Positions 1-13,875 are shown, counted from the first letter of the stretch. The stretch is DNA of 64,000 nucleotides from Ricinus communis (GCF_019578655.1 NC_063264.1:5993213-6057212); one strand, 5' to 3'. Translations and numbers: made by a program. Notes: a model not told the origin generated them from the letters alone.

Positions 1-385
1 CTAGCATGAGAAAATTACAGTAAGAAAAGGCACAGTGGTTGATATAACGGGAAAAAAGAATGAGAGTATAAATCAGGGATCAGATGAAAGGTGTAAGGTT
101 CTACTAGCACCAATTTTAGGAATAAATTTGAAATTATATTCTACTCTTTCTCTTGGTCTGTCGGAGACCCAAAAGGCAACGTGATCGAATGTTAAAGTGG
201 CAGTCTAATTCAACAAGATTGCTAAATCTGCATTGCCCCAAATAGATCCTGAGTTCAGATATGTAAACACAGTGAGGAATGCAATTTGAACAATACAACT
301 TTGAGAACCTTTACATCATCTATTATACATATTTCAACAAGAATTATAATTTTCCAAGTATGGGTACTCAGTACGTTATACATAC

Positions 386-2527
386 CATGAAAGGAGCATT
401 GTCTGTTCGAAACACTATTCCAGGGATATCACGCAACCATACTGGGAAGCCCCTGAAACAATGCCAGTCAACATAAGAAGAAATCTTTTGAAAAAATGCT
501 TTGTTGTTTGTAGATGACATGGTGAATTTAACATGAGACAAACATTATGAATGCAACATCACTCTAATATTTCAAGGCTTTGGAATGTTACTTCTCCAAA
601 GCTATTACTATCTACAACACAAGGATTCATTTGTCCACTACTCAGTCTAGTGCAAAATTTTGATGGGTAAAACTCAAACATTTACGATCTTTAGAAGCTC
701 AACTGAAAATTATGTATGTTTTTTGCATATAGTACATAATTTTTAATGTGTAAAGCAACAGCCTTCACTATATAGCAGTCCGCAATATTATTCATTTTTA
801 CTACTTTACTTGACACCAAAGATAAACTCAAGATTAGTTGGGAACCATTTCATGTTCATTTAACCTACACCAGCTCTCTGCATATGCATGATCATATTAA
901 CCTTTTATTGACAGCAACTAATATCTAAAACAAGTTTAGCATAAGAATGTACAGAAAAAGAAATTTAAAAAAAATAAAAATGAAAAAGAAGGTGATACCC
1001 AAAATTCCACTCGGCGCAAACATAAGGACCTATGCGAAGATGAAGATATAGTCCACTCACTCCTACTAGCTTCACAAACTTTACAAGATCATATTGTCCT
1101 TCAAAGATATACTGAAAACGACAAATCAAGACAATATTAATGAATCTTGCTGATCAAAGCATCACAACTAGCTGAGATAAAAGTTAATAACACCACCTGT
1201 CCCTTAACTGGCTCATGCCCATTCCAGAATACATAAGTTTGAATGACATCTACCCCACCTTCCTTGCTCTTTGCAATTAGGTCAGGCCACATCTGACATT
1301 ACATGACAAGATGGGAAAGGCAGGAGAATCTTGTCATCCAAAAACCAAAAATTGAAATAAGAATGAAAAAGCCACTGAGCATGAATCCTAGAAAGAGAGA
1401 GGTTCATTGATACACAATCTGGAAATTGAATAAACAAAGAAACTTGGGTTGCAGTAAAGGTCAGCGGAACCAACACCTACCTTGACCTAACTTGATCCTC
1501 ATTAACTTAAATTCCAACAGTCTATATCAATGACAATTTCACATTATGAAAGAAAAAAAGAAATTCTCAAATCCTTAAAAGTTGCATCCTATTGCATTTA
1601 ATATTCCATAGTGAAATCATTAGTTACATTTCAGCCCAACAGTTAGTCCAATTACTATCCGCTTAACAGGATAACAACATTAAATTGATAAGTTTTGACA
1701 GTCTTCGCAGTGAACCAGATAACTTCTGACTATCAGACTAACAAGATTCATTTGACATCCTGATATTAAAATCCCTTGTTTTTGAATAAACTATGCGTAA
1801 GACATAGAACTGAATAAATATAATTCAATTGAATTGAATTCTTGTATTGTTAAAATTTCCAAATCACACTTTAAAAGGCCTAGTTTTGAATAAATCATTT
1901 CCAAGAAGAACACGGTTCAATTAAAGTCTTGCAAAATCAAGTCACTTTGGTATGATTTCATTTCTCTCAAGCTGCCTTCAAAATACCTTTCCTTTTTTTT
2001 TTTTAGAAAAAAAGAAAGTTGAAAGAACTGAATTCGAGCAATTATGAACTCTCCATACGTTTGATCAAAAAAAAAAAAAAAACCTCTCCATACATAAGAA
2101 CTAACTGAATAGAATTCAACTAAATTGAAATATTGCAATACTACACTTATCAAGCACTACGAAACTGAATACAAACAGTAACAAAAAAGCAAATATGGAA
2201 TATGAATTACTTAAAGAATCCATAAGACTCCGTTTCATCTTACTAAGAGTCATCATCGTTGACCAACAACTAACAACAAGAGTAGAATACTGAAGCTACG
2301 AATAATAACAGTAATAATACCTGAGGAGTAGCACGTGGATAGTGAATGCCACCGGAAATGAGCATACGACGGTGACCGTCGATGATAAGAGCACGGTGAT
2401 CATAACTAACATTGAAAGGCTTAAAGAAGTTGGCTGATACGTTGTCAACTATTATTACCAATATTAGCAGTAAACATAGACATGGAACCAAGGGTTCAGC
2501 TTCTCTTCTTCTTCTACTTGCGGTCAT
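386..2527 (-). CDS. BGAL9: Beta-galactosidase (GH35), BGAL9-like, first four exons; partial
   Basis: Four exons on the minus strand join in frame: 2527-2321, 1292-1197, 1111-999 and 452-386, all with GT/AG borders. The protein opens with a basic stretch and a hydrophobic signal peptide (about residues 10-32). Next comes the GH35 N-terminus: [33 protein letters not shown], then [43 protein letters not shown] and [12 protein letters not shown]. These are hallmark segments of plant beta-galactosidases, wall or apoplast enzymes that remove terminal beta-galactose from pectic galactan and arabinogalactan. The motifs with the two catalytic glutamates lie further downstream, beyond the left edge, so activity cannot be judged here. 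The wording of the segments is closest to the BGAL9 subgroup as I remember it. The family is secure; the subgroup is less so. Confidence 0.93.
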
Positions 2528-5500
2528 TTCCTTTTAAAAAGAACTTTTTGATTTCTTTTTTGATTTTACGTCGTTAAATTGAGAGAGGAAAGTGCTGATA
2601 TATATATTATGTAGAAGTTGTACAAGAAAGAAAGCAAAAGGGCAGCAGAAGGAATCAACTACCGATTAACACTATGTGTTTCCTTTTGGATAACTGATAA
2701 TGACACGTCGCCTATCTATTTGATATTTTCTTATTGGGCTTGATTCGGTTCATTTTGTATTGCTCCGAAAAAGATTAGGTTCATTAGTCGAAAGCCTGGC
2801 ATGGCTCTAGAGCCCATTGGGCCCAACCAGAAAAGTAAAATAAGAAAAAGACTAGAATATGATTTTGCTATAGATTATAGTCAACGTCACTTAATAGGGT
2901 ATTAATGGAAAAAAGATCAAATACCTCCTTGAACTAATACTTCGAGGCCAAATGAATTAAATTTCGATTTTAGTAAATAGATTCATAACTTCTATTTAAA
3001 AGTCATGTAAATTCAATTTTTAACTAAAATTAATAAAATTGGTGGAAAGGATACTGACGGTGGTTTGACAAAGTCGACGGTGGTAGTGAAATAGAGATAA
3101 TAATTTATATATAAAAATTAGAAAGTTTAATTTTCAATATTAAAATGTAATATTTGTTTGAATTTTATTTTATTTAACTAATTTAAATAAAGAATACGAT
3201 GTTGTTTGTAATTTTTTCAAAATTTAAATCTATTTGACTCTTAAACAAAAGTTCAAGATTTATTTATTAAAATGGTTAAAATTAGCATATTTGGTCATGA
3301 GCTACAAGCTAAGGAGAGTAATTTGACCCTTTATCTGGATATTAATAATTTTAGATGACAAAATTGGTTGAATCAAAGAACGAACCAAGATTAGTTAAAA
3401 TTTACTTAAGAAACGATTAGTCGATCTAATTATTTTAATTTTGAAAGTTTTTTTTAATTCACAATTCAGTTGCAGTTCGATTTTAATTTTTAATTATTTT
3501 CTCAAATTTCATTAATTTCATTTCATTTCAGTAAAATATGTGAGCCCTAATAACTATAAAGGCTAAATCATAACAATATTATAAAGATAAAATACAGCTC
3601 AAAGCCAACACAAATCTAACAAGATTAAGATGGAGGAGCAAACAATTTTCTATCACATAAATAACCACTCTCAACCTACCAATAATTTAGGCAAGAGCCC
3701 TTGTAGGATTTCAATATTAAGGATAATGATCTATTCAAGAAATTGATTGTGTTGAATAAGTGATTATCCATTCCTCTTATAAACAAATAAAAGATGAAGT
3801 TAGTTTGGAGCTCAAGAAGAGCAAGAATAAAGTTTGTGAGTCTTCTATTAATTTTTATTTTTCTTTTATGAAAGTGAGTCTTCTATTAATTGATTTACTT
3901 ATCTATGGAATAAACTTTATGTAAACCTAATATATTTCTATTTCTTACAGAATTTTCTTTGTATTGGGTAACCAGATCCTCTTAAAGTCTGGCAAAGCAA
4001 CAAGAAATCCTATGAAACCATAATGTTCTTTAATCCATTATTTATGGTTCTCCAAGCGGGCAAATATAATGACGCATTAAGTGTATAAGCTATTATTTAA
4101 AACTAATCAATATGTGTCAATTATCTACCGGTGAGAACATACATTAAGTCTAAGCACGCCAGGCAGCAGGCACACTTGCTTCTTTGCAAGGTCGAAAATA
4201 TATCTTAGAATCAATATGAAGATTCTAATATTTCTTGTTAAAGATGCCTGAAGAAAGGAGCATGAAATTTGCCTGACCCCATTGATGACAGAACAATGGA
4301 TGCCTGGCAGATACATTTATCAATTGGGAGTAGCAGAGATGCTATATATTACCAGAGGGAATCATAACAGGGGCGTTAATTCCTCTATATTCACTTGGAA
4401 CAGATTGGCGTGGCGTTCTTTCAGTGTCCCCAGACAATTGAAAGGTTTTGAGAAGATGGAACTCAGTGTTCTCTGCAACCATAAACAAGTTGATCACTTG
4501 TCTTTTAAATGTGGATTTTCAATGGAATTTGGAGGCAAATGTTGAATGCAAGCAGAATCCCTTCTTCTTGGAGAAGGGTATTGCAGAAACGCTTCAGGCA
4601 AAGGCACTCCAAAAAGTACCATCAGAATTGATTTCTTTGACATCTGTGTACTTCTCGAATCCTAACCTGATTTTATTTTAATCTAATATATTCAGAATTA
4701 GTCTGATAACTCAGAGAATTTATAACAATAAATCCTTCTGTTGACAACCCGGTAACAGAAATTTCTATAAACTGTTGTTTATCCTAAGGATCTTTCTATT
4801 GAAATGGTAAAAGTATTTATCTTTCTGTAATATTTTAATGTCCTTCATTTTTCTTTTCTGGACGTTGGCACCCCAAGCAATTCTAAGGAGGGTGTATTCC
4901 CCCGAGTGTTTGTCAGGGAATTCAAGATTGACAATAAGTTAAATAATGCTATTATTTTTGTGAGAGAATCTAATGCTATTGTGGACATAGTACACTTATA
5001 CAAAATAAATTGTCATGATTGGTGCATTTCATATCAGCCAAAGAGAGGAATTTAGTAAAATGCACATGGAGGCAAGTGCTATTAGAGTTATATCTCGCAT
5101 GGTTTAGATTAATTCTAAATACATATATTATGAAAAAAAAATGCATGTATCAAAATTAAATGAAGAATAAACTACCATTTCCTTCAAAAGTTTTGTTAAA
5201 TTTACAAGTTGAACTCTATATTTCAAAAAGTCATTTGATTTCTTAATATTATACCTGTCCATTAATTAAAAAAAATAAATTCAACTCGACCCTTAAAATT
5301 ATTATCGAGTATCAAACTCATTCGAAATTATGTTTTTATTAACTTAGAGCAAAATTAATATTAGTTTTCACTAAATTTATTTTTTTCTAACAAATAAGAA
5401 ATAATTAATATTTTTAGTCGATATCTTAAAAATAATTCAAAATTTTAAACTAACATACTTAAAAATATAAAATAATCTAACCATTCTTAATAACTTTTCT

Positions 5501-6470
5501 TAATAAAATATTAAATATATAAGAAATTGATAAATAAAAAATCTTAAAATCATAATTTATTATGAGATTTTTATATAGTTATTAAAGAAATAATTGATAA
5601 AATATCTTAAACTCATAAATATGTAAAAACAGAATATAAAATAAAACTAACAATATCGGTATACATTCTCTAAAATACTTACATTTCTCATTCTAGTGAG
5701 ATAAAATTAAGACTAAATGAGGCTATAGCAAAAGAAATTGCTATAATTTGATAGAAAAATTATTTCTTTACTGAATTTAATATTTAGTAATAAATTCATT
5801 AAAGATTATAGTTGATATTTTAAACTGTAAGGTTGAATTTGTAAATTTAGCTAAAGCTGATGAAACATCAGGGAAAAAAAAGGGCTAAATATATTCGATT
5901 TGACTTGCTTGTATTTATTATGATATTTAAATAGTTTTTGACAGATAGTTTCATTCAATACGTCAATATCTACTAGCATAAATATTTTAATGTTATCATA
6001 AAACAGAGTTTAGATGTCTATTATGTTAAATTAAAAGTGTTTAAAAGATTATAAAACTAATTTTTATAAAAATAAATATAAAACTAAAGTTTTAAGTATT
6101 TGATTGGTGAAATTGAAAGTTAAAATACTAAAATAATTAAATAATTAAAAGTAAGGGGTGTGAGGAAAAAGAAAGAAGAAGGGTATTGCTGGAGGAGAAC
6201 GCGGGATGCGGAGGCAGTCTTAAATTTGTGGGGTCTTTTATTTATATTATTCTGTAACAGACTTACCGTTGCTGCCTCTTCATTCCCTTAATTGTCTCTC
6301 TTTTTATTTCTCTTCCCCTTTCATTGATCCCTATTTCCTTTCCATTTACATTTTAACATTCGCATTCTTTCCCTTTTTTCTTTTCCATTTTCTCCATTTC
6401 CCCAACAACCCATTTTTCTAAAATTGTTTTTATCCCAAGATCACCATTAAACCATCCATATCTTGGCATC
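2528..6470. other. Intergenic region between divergent BGAL and NIPA genes
   Basis: About 3.9 kb, AT-rich, between two divergently transcribed genes. The first few hundred bases upstream of 2527 must hold the beta-galactosidase promoter. A TGGGCC site II-like motif lies in the segment near 2818-2823. An 18-base direct repeat occurs near 3836 and 3874. The stretch 4140-4680 is less AT-rich than its surroundings and has short overlapping open frames on both strands, but I recognise no family. From about 5150 to 6130 the sequence is very AT-rich without visible structure. The pyrimidine-rich stretch at 6290-6420 looks like promoter and 5' leader of the NIPA gene. Confidence 0.5.
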
Positions 6471-6712
6471 ATGGAGGTGGGTCTTTAGCCCCATTGCCCC
6501 ATTTGCATTGTGCCAAGAGAAGGTTTGTTCCTTGATATTAATAACGTTAGCAGGATGAATCTGTTATTAAAATTATGATGGCTTTGAGATCATGATATTG
6601 AATTATGGTTTTTGATTGATTGGATTTTATTGGTGTAGGAATTGGGATTGGTGATCCTTGCAAATTCTTGGATATTGGTCTTCAATTCTGTTATTTATTG
6701 ATTTTTTTGATC

Positions 6713-9700
6713 ATGTGGATATCATCTGACAATATTCATGGATTTGTTTTGGCAATTTCTTCGAGCATTTTTATCGGTTCTAGCTTTATTGTCAAGAAGA
6801 AAGGTCTGAAAAAGGCTGGGGCTAATGGAACCAGAGCAGGTTCTATTGTTTTCTTAATCCAAATATAGCTTGTAAATCCTGATTTGTACAACAGTCATTG
6901 TATTCATGAAAATAAAGGAACATACTTTTTGTTAATATTTTCTTAAGCTTTATACATGTAATCAATTGATGTACATTGGTAATGTGGTTATACGTGATCA
7001 GGTATGGGAGGGCATTCGTACTTGCTTGAACCATGGTGGTGGGCTGGGATGTTATCTAGTAAGTTTCGTCATTCTTTAATTTTAATTTTCTGTCTGGATG
7101 AACCTTATGCAAATATTTAGATACACGTAAATGCATGTGCTTACATACATAAAAATGATACATGCCTACACACATATACAATTGTAATAACCATCTCAAT
7201 GCCAATGCAAAAATCTTTTTTGGTTTTTAAATTTTGTTAAATCTCAAGATATGTGCTTCCTTCCTTACCAGGTGTGTTTTTTTTTTTTTTCTTTTCCTGA
7301 TATTAGCATGACCCTCGTTTTGGCAAGAACAGTGGTACTTGCTAATGTAGTTCGCTGAATAGGGATTCCAATCCTGTGCTAGTAAAACTTCCTTTTCTTA
7401 GTTTGTAGCAGCCCAGTTATGATTTATCATGATGATGACATTTTTCTTTTGCAGTGCTTGTTGGGGAGGCAGCTAACTTTGCTGCTTATGCATTTGCACC
7501 TGCAATTCTGGTCACACCCTTGGGAGCTTTAAGTATTATTTTCAGGTGATGTTTCTATCAGTGGCAGGAGTACATTAAATAGATGTTCTTACATTTCCTC
7601 TTTATTTGGTGCATGTACAAGAGGCGTCTATATAAGTCTTTTACACTGTCTGATGTGAATTTATATGCCTGGAGAAGGTAGAGAGTATGAGCTGATTAAA
7701 AACTTATTCTTCAGTGCAGTGCTAGCACATTTCATCCTGGAGGAGAAATTGCATATCTTTGGTGTGCTTGGATGTGTTCTTTGCGTGGTGGGCTCTACGA
7801 CTATTGTTTTGCATGCTCCGCAGGAAAGAGCTATTGAATCTGTTAAGCAAGTATGGCTTCTTGCTACAGAGCCAGGTATTCTTCAAATTGTAGTGCAGTT
7901 TCTTGCTTTCAGCTCTCAGATATATATGCTCTCAAGTTTTTCTTTTGAAGAAAGAAAAAACATGACAACTGAAAAGGGAAAATTCAAAAAGAAATCCTGC
8001 GTGAGATGTATATTGTCCATTCTCCATGATCATGAATACTCAGAAGATATTTCTAGTAATGGAAGCATGAAACCCTTTTTCCAGTTTGCTTTCCATTTAG
8101 GATGTTACTACTTAAGACTAACAGAAGAGCTGATTTAGGAGATTTATTTGGCTGTTGTCGGGGTGGATTCATCATCTAAAGTGAGTGGGGCCTAAACTTA
8201 AGCATCAAATGGTTCGATTTCTAAATTAGACTGAATTAAGAAATAAAAATCAAACTGTTAAAAAAATAATAATAAATGGAAACTGAAGTATTTTATGTTT
8301 TAATTTGATTCAGTGGTTTTATTATTGTAAAAATGAAAATAACATCAAAATATAATCCTTAACATAAGTATTCTGCATTTTCATGAAAATGGTGTTGTTT
8401 TTATTTTATTTTTTCATTTTTTGAATTTGATTTATCTATTATTCAAGTACCTCAAATTACTATTCAATTAGTAATTTTTAAGTACTTTCTTCATTTTTAT
8501 CTCTTATAAAATTATTTTTTATTTTAAGTTTGATTTATCTATTATATTTTTATTAAATTATGAAACACATTCCTCTTTAATAAGTAAATGCAGTTAAATC
8601 TCTTTATAACGATACTCTATATAGGAATAACCTTTATATAGTGACAAAAAGTTACGGTTTCAATTTAGGCCAGTTATAAATAGAAATAAACTCTTTATTG
8701 TAATAAGTTATAAATTTTTTAAATTCTGTTTTAAAAAAATATTCCTTTATATAGTAATATTTATATATAATTTTAAAAATATATATATTATGCTATGTTT
8801 TATCTTACAATAATATTGTTTGTCTTATAAATCTTATTTATATAATATGACAAAATATTTATATATTTTATTTCTTGTTTCTATCATTTTACCAACAAGA
8901 TTAAGTATTAAGTTCCGCCCCTGAATATTATTATGTGCACAGAGATGAATTGATAGCCTTACCTGATACTAAAATAGAGAAAATTTCTATAAAGCATTAT
9001 CTGATCCCTTGCTAGGTCCGCCGCTGAATATTATTATGTGCACAGAGATGAATTGATAGCCTTACCTGATACTAAAATAGAGAAAATTTCTATAAAGCAT
9101 TCTTTGTTTTGTTACTGCTACATCTTTTTCTTTTCTTTTCCTTTCTGTCTGCGGTGAAAAATGTTGAACATGTTGGGATTCATTTAGCTAGATGGAAGTT
9201 CATCAAGAAAACTATGGACTATACATTAAATAAAAACTGTCACCTCATTGCATGTAGACAGGGAAACCGAAGACATCATTTGGTTCAGATGTAAAATACT
9301 TGATTTGGCCAGTCAGAACTCTTCTATGATCTCATTGCCATTCAGTTGGAGCTTCTAGTAGTATGTTATTGATTTAGTACATAAGAATTACGGTTTACTT
9401 TTCATTTTTGTTTTTGGTTGAGAAGAAAATCATAATTATTTTGGGTTTGATTTGCTATCTCATGCTTTTCATAGAATTAAACAGTACAAACAAGTTTCTC
9501 TGAATCATACATGCAAATATAAATATACGAGTACTTTTAGTTATATCAAACTGAGATGTATTTGTTTCTTTCACAGGTTTCCTTGTCTATACTGCCATAG
9601 TATTGATTGCAGTTGCTGTGCTCATATTTAGATATGCACCACGCTATGGACAAAGCCATATGATAGTTTATGTTGGAATTTGCTCTCTCATGGGCTCTCT

Positions 9701-11051
9701 TACGGTCTGTTTATCATATATGAAGGGTTTAGTGATTATGAAATTTCTAGTTGTCTTGATTCACTAACTTCTTGTATTTTTGTAGGTAATGAGTGTGAAA
9801 ACAGTGGGAATTGCTCTGAAGCTCACTTTTTCTGGAATGAATCAATTTGTCTACTTTCAGACATGGCTTTTCACTATAATAGTGGTGTTATGTTGTCTTT
9901 TGCAGATCAACTACCTGAACAAGGTAAATTTCAGAGATTCAACTGTAAAATGATATTATGGGTGTCAGGTTTTTTGGAGGGTTAGAGATTCCCCTTGGTT
10001 TTTGCATTTCCAAGCAAAGAACCTTGAAATATCATGAATTCGTTTAAATGATTAGAAATGAGGTATATATATAGGTTGAAATCTCAAAATTTGCCCGACT
10101 CAGATCTACAAATGGCCTCCATAAGTTCTTTAACTTGTTAAGAAGTAAGTTTACCCTCATCCTGCTTGCACTGAATGCAGGCATGATTCCTAAAGGAATA
10201 GGAAATACTTTCTTATGTTCCTAAATATTTGAACTGAAATTTTCACTTACACAAACATCTGCTAAATTCCCAAACTTGTTTTTGTGAGTTTTCTGATCTC
10301 ATCTTTTTGGAGTTTAAGAAACATATTAATTTCACCAGACGAATGCTTTACGTAGATCTCTTATTCATCTTTGCAGGCGTTGGACACCTTCAACACAGCT
10401 GTTATATCTCCAGTTTACTATGTTATGTTCACAACTTTCACCATCATTGCCAGCATGATCATGTTTAAGGTAAACATTTTCTTATTCTGGAATTTCATGC
10501 GACGTTAACGTTTCATGAAGGTGTTCGTCCATCATTCTACATCATGTTATCAGAAATCTTTCGGCCAGCTTCCGCATTACGTCAGATATTTTTAAAAGAT
10601 TGCATGTGCTCTAGGTTCATATTCCATTTTCGTTTTCTATATTAGAAATATTACCGATATGATATAAATTCCAACTGCTAGCATTCAGTTCCAAACTTCC
10701 CACTGCATGGTGAAATCTTTTACCATGTCAAACTTTGGTCCCCATATTACATACACTGATTGTTGCGAGATTTTTTTTTATCAAGCTCGTGATGTCCTGA
10801 TGCTAGTCCTCTATTTTATTTGGTGACGAATACAGGATTGGGACTCGCAAGAAGCATCACAGATAGCAACTGAATTGTGTGGTTTTGTAACAATCCTGTC
10901 CGGTACCTTTCTCCTTCACAGAACGAAGGATATGGGGGATGGTCCTAGTCCACCTGCTGAATCTCCAGTTTTTACACACACGAATTCCCCATCAGTGGAA
11001 TCGCCTGTTTTTACAAATTCACATTCCAATACCAGCAGGAATTCCGGATAG
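6713..11051 (+). CDS. NIPA: NIPA-type magnesium transporter
   Basis: Eight exons join without a break: 6713-6839, 7002-7058, 7455-7545, 7715-7875, 9577-9704, 9786-9923, 10377-10469 and 10836-11051. The total is 1011 nt (336 aa), a normal plant NIPA length. NIPA proteins are multi-pass membrane Mg2+ transporters related to DMT-type carriers. Family segments seen: [106 protein letters not shown] and [16 protein letters not shown]. The C-terminus is Ser/Pro-rich and soluble. I chose the ATG at 6713 because translation upstream in this frame has no family likeness. A GAG/GTGGGT at 6476 and a TGTAG at 6637 could bound a 5' UTR intron (inference). The longest intron (7876-9576) is AT-rich and carries the duplication listed separately. 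Confidence 0.94.
8590..8890. other. AT-rich intronic segment resembling plant MITE sequence
   Basis: Within the long NIPA intron, the stretch opening with AAATCTCTTTATAACGATAC and followed by repeated TTTATATAGT words resembles the ends of common short plant transposons that carry such 'aaatctct...' termini. I could not find a matching inverted end or target duplication, so this is only a possible relic. Confidence 0.25.
8914..9101. repeat. Direct duplication in NIPA intron 4
   Basis: A 78-base segment at 8921-8998 recurs exactly at 9024-9101 (period 103). The match extends about 7 bases to the left with one mismatch. The two copies are nearly identical while the surrounding intron is strongly AT-rich, so this is a recent local duplication or the remains of a transposon footprint. 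It lies well inside the intron and touches no splice site. Confidence 0.9.
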
Positions 11052-12000
11052 CAGCGTACATATCAACGTTTTAAAACAATGAAATGGAAATGTTTCAGTT
11101 TATAGGCAAAATCCTACTTTCAAGGTTGGAAGGATCTTGACAGCAAGCATACAGAAGCAACATTTTTGTAAGCTGATAGGTATTTGCTTGACAAATTAGG
11201 GTGGCATGAGACAACGCAAAGATGGAAAAGTATTTCATAACACAAAGAAATGGTGATATGCTGATGACATTTGTAGGGATCCTGAGACACTTACTGACAG
11301 TTTCTCTCTGCTTTTTTCTTTCTTTTCCATTTTTGTTGTTGTTTTTTTTTTTTTCTCTCTCTTAAGAACAGACTAGCTTGTGAATATGTTGGGGGAGGGG
11401 GAGGATGGTTTAATGTTTATGGGAGGCAGCTGTTTCTTGAAGACTAGACAGATCAGTTGATACTTAAATCTGAATGATTTCGGTTCTTATTCACTATTTT
11501 GTGCTATCTTTGTTTCTCAAGTTTCAATGCATAATTTGAAATGAACACTGTCTTCTGTTAAGCATGCAGAAGATCAAGAGGTGAAGTTCATAGATCCTCT
11601 TAGGCTTCTGTACACAGCCTTCTATCTTCAACCCTTTACAAGCAACGAAAGCTGTTTAGTGTTAGATTATTGCTTGGAAATTTAGATGAGAGTGCCTGAA
11701 TCCTGAATAATCCGTATTTTCTTGCCATTTTAGTCCTTTCGGCAGGTCCTGAAAATGATAAATTTTAGTAACAGACTATAAAGAACTTGTTTGTTTCCAT
11801 TTGTTGTATTAAGCATCAAAACCTTCATTTTCTAGGAAAATTTAACACAATTGATTTCTGTTTTGTCAGTTCCTATCAGGTTGGCTATATTTTATTTTCA
11901 CTTTCTCATGCCATAGGTCATAACCAAGAGGGTTAAAAGAAGAATATGTGTAAATGCCTCTACAATTTAATTGGCTTAATACGTGTGGAGACACACGTGC
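11052..12000. other. NIPA 3' UTR and flank; no gene seen
   Basis: Sequence after the NIPA stop is moderately AT-rich, with a pyrimidine-rich tract near 11,300-11,360 and a purine-rich (GGGGGAGGGGG-type) spot near 11,390. The first part is presumably 3' UTR. No open reading frame or RNA gene is recognisable. Confidence 0.45.
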
Positions 12001-12007
12001 TTGGAAG

Positions 12008-12565
12008 ATTTGAGTTTATCTATTAGATATTTGAATTTAATAATTATTTAATATATAAATATTTGACAATTAATAACAAAAAAAACTATAAAACACGCAC
12101 GCTGACTTAGATTATAAAATTGATACGTAAGCTCAATTTCATAATGTGACAAATACCTAAGTACGTGTGACATTTATTTTCAATTTTTTTCTATGAGAAA
12201 TTTCATTTTAAGGAGAAGCTATTAAAATCAGTCTGAACATCAATCTTAGATACGATGATGAGTTTGAAGATTCAACAAATTTTTGTTCAAGAATCAATAA
12301 AAATATGAGAAGAAAAAAAGAAAAGATTTAAGAAAATGAAATAAAACCTTGAAAAGAAGATAATGATGAAATAATGAAGAAAATAGTGATATTTATTTTA
12401 AAAATTATAATAAATTCATATTATTGTCACGTTAGATCATGAAAAGGGATCTCGATAGCATGTTAGAACTTGATAGAACACATTTTTTTTTTTTATGTAA
12501 GTTGCCAAATATTTATGTGTTAAGTAATTATAGAATTTAAATATCTAATAGATCAAATTCATAGA
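12008..12565. mobile_element. MITE-like element with terminal inverted repeats
   Basis: The left arm (about 12,008-12,070: TTGAGTTTATCTATTAGAT and onward to AAATATTTGAC) is matched in reverse complement by the right arm (about 12,500-12,565), with roughly 65 alignable bases and scattered mismatches. The interior is AT-rich, contains several ACGTGT/CACGTG-like words and has no coding frame. Non-coding DNA about 0.55 kb long with long inverted ends is what a MITE or other foldback element looks like. The exact ends and target duplication are not clear to me. Confidence 0.6.
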
Positions 12566-12653
12566 ATAAGTGATCGGTCCAAATTATATATAGATATTTA
12601 TGAGTATTTTAGAGCTTTAATGATATATTTCTATATATAATATGGTGAAACTA

Positions 12654-13869
12654 TGTGTTTTTACCTCACTTAAGCTTAATTGTCTATTTTCAGGAATACT
12701 AGCAAAAAGAGGAAAATATAGAACTAAAAGAAGCTTAATGAGATATGTTCGTATCAAGGCCCAAGATTAAGACGCATGGACTACTAATTAAAAGTTCTAA
12801 AGGACATTTTAGTCATTTTGTATAATTATTAGGATTTATATTAAGAGTTATTTATGGGATAGTATTTGGTGGAGATTAAGATACCTAAAGTCTTATCTAT
12901 TAGATAGACCTATATTAGTATACTTATCTTTATGAAAATTTATATAGAGGAGGACTCTTCTATATATAAATCTTTGCAAAACCTAATTGGAAAAAAAAAA
13001 AGAGGAAGTAAGAGAAGAAAGGAAGAAAGGAGGGGAGTTTTCTCCTACCTGCTCTCTATCTGCCACTATTATTTTTCCCATAATTCTCTACAATTTTTCA
13101 TAAACATTTAGTTTTAGTTTTCATTACTCTTTTTAGAATCTAATGAACTTTTCAATAAATTGAGACTGATGGCCAATTTTCTTCCTACTTGAAGAAATTA
13201 TTGATCTAGAGAGAGTTTTTACTTTTTTATGTCTTTCTATTTAATACCATGATCATTGGGTTAAATATATTAGGCTAGTTTTCATAAGTGTTTAATTTAG
13301 TCTTTTTACTTTTGTATGAACCTTGTTATTTATTTATTTAATGAATGATTTCTTTATCTTCGTATCTTTATTAGTTTCAGTTATTATTGTTAGTTAACCA
13401 TCATATCAATTTAGCAATAATAATTGTTATGAAAATCTTTAGGTTTAAAAGTATTAGAAACATCATCTTTACTTTAATCTATGTTGGTATAAGAAACCTA
13501 GGTTGCATCATTAGCTTGAGTGACTTAGGGAAAAAGGCACATCACCATCTCGTTCATTAGATCTAGGCTTAAAGTAAAACAAGAAGATTACTAAGTAAAT
13601 GGCTAGATTAAATACTATCTTTAGCATATAGTTTTAGATCATAAGCATTTGCATTGCATATTTATTTATTGTTTAGTTACTTTACTTTATGACCATTATT
13701 CTCTCAAACATACGATTTAGAGTATTTAGATTTACTTTTATTATTTTGTGTTGATAATTAGTCTTTATAATAAGTGCCTCATAGTTCATTGAGAGATCGA
13801 CCTCGTGGTGAACTTGTCCTTACTATAGGAACGATTCGTGCACTTGTGAGTACTAGAAAAGACACATCA
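12654..13869 (+). repeat. 5' LTR of the gypsy element
   Basis: The right end (...GACACATCA) is fixed by its position six bases before the primer-binding site and by similarity to the lone copy near 26.79 kb. The left end is inferred: a TGTGTTTTTACC start near 12,654 resembles the opening of related plant gypsy LTRs and gives a length of about 1.2 kb. A CTATATATAAAT TATA-like box near 12,960 would promote the element's transcript. No target duplication can be checked because the 3' LTR is missing. Confidence 0.7.
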
Positions 13870-13875
13870 AGTTTT

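Noticed and set aside
4282..4681. Overlapping 87- and 77-codon genes
   Set aside because: Two overlapping frames without domains, splice support or promoter; more likely decayed sequence.
6471..6488. NIPA start at ATGGAGGTGGGT
   Set aside because: It meets a stop after five codons, and no acceptor joins it in frame to the transporter; 6,713 is the first ATG giving the family N-terminus.
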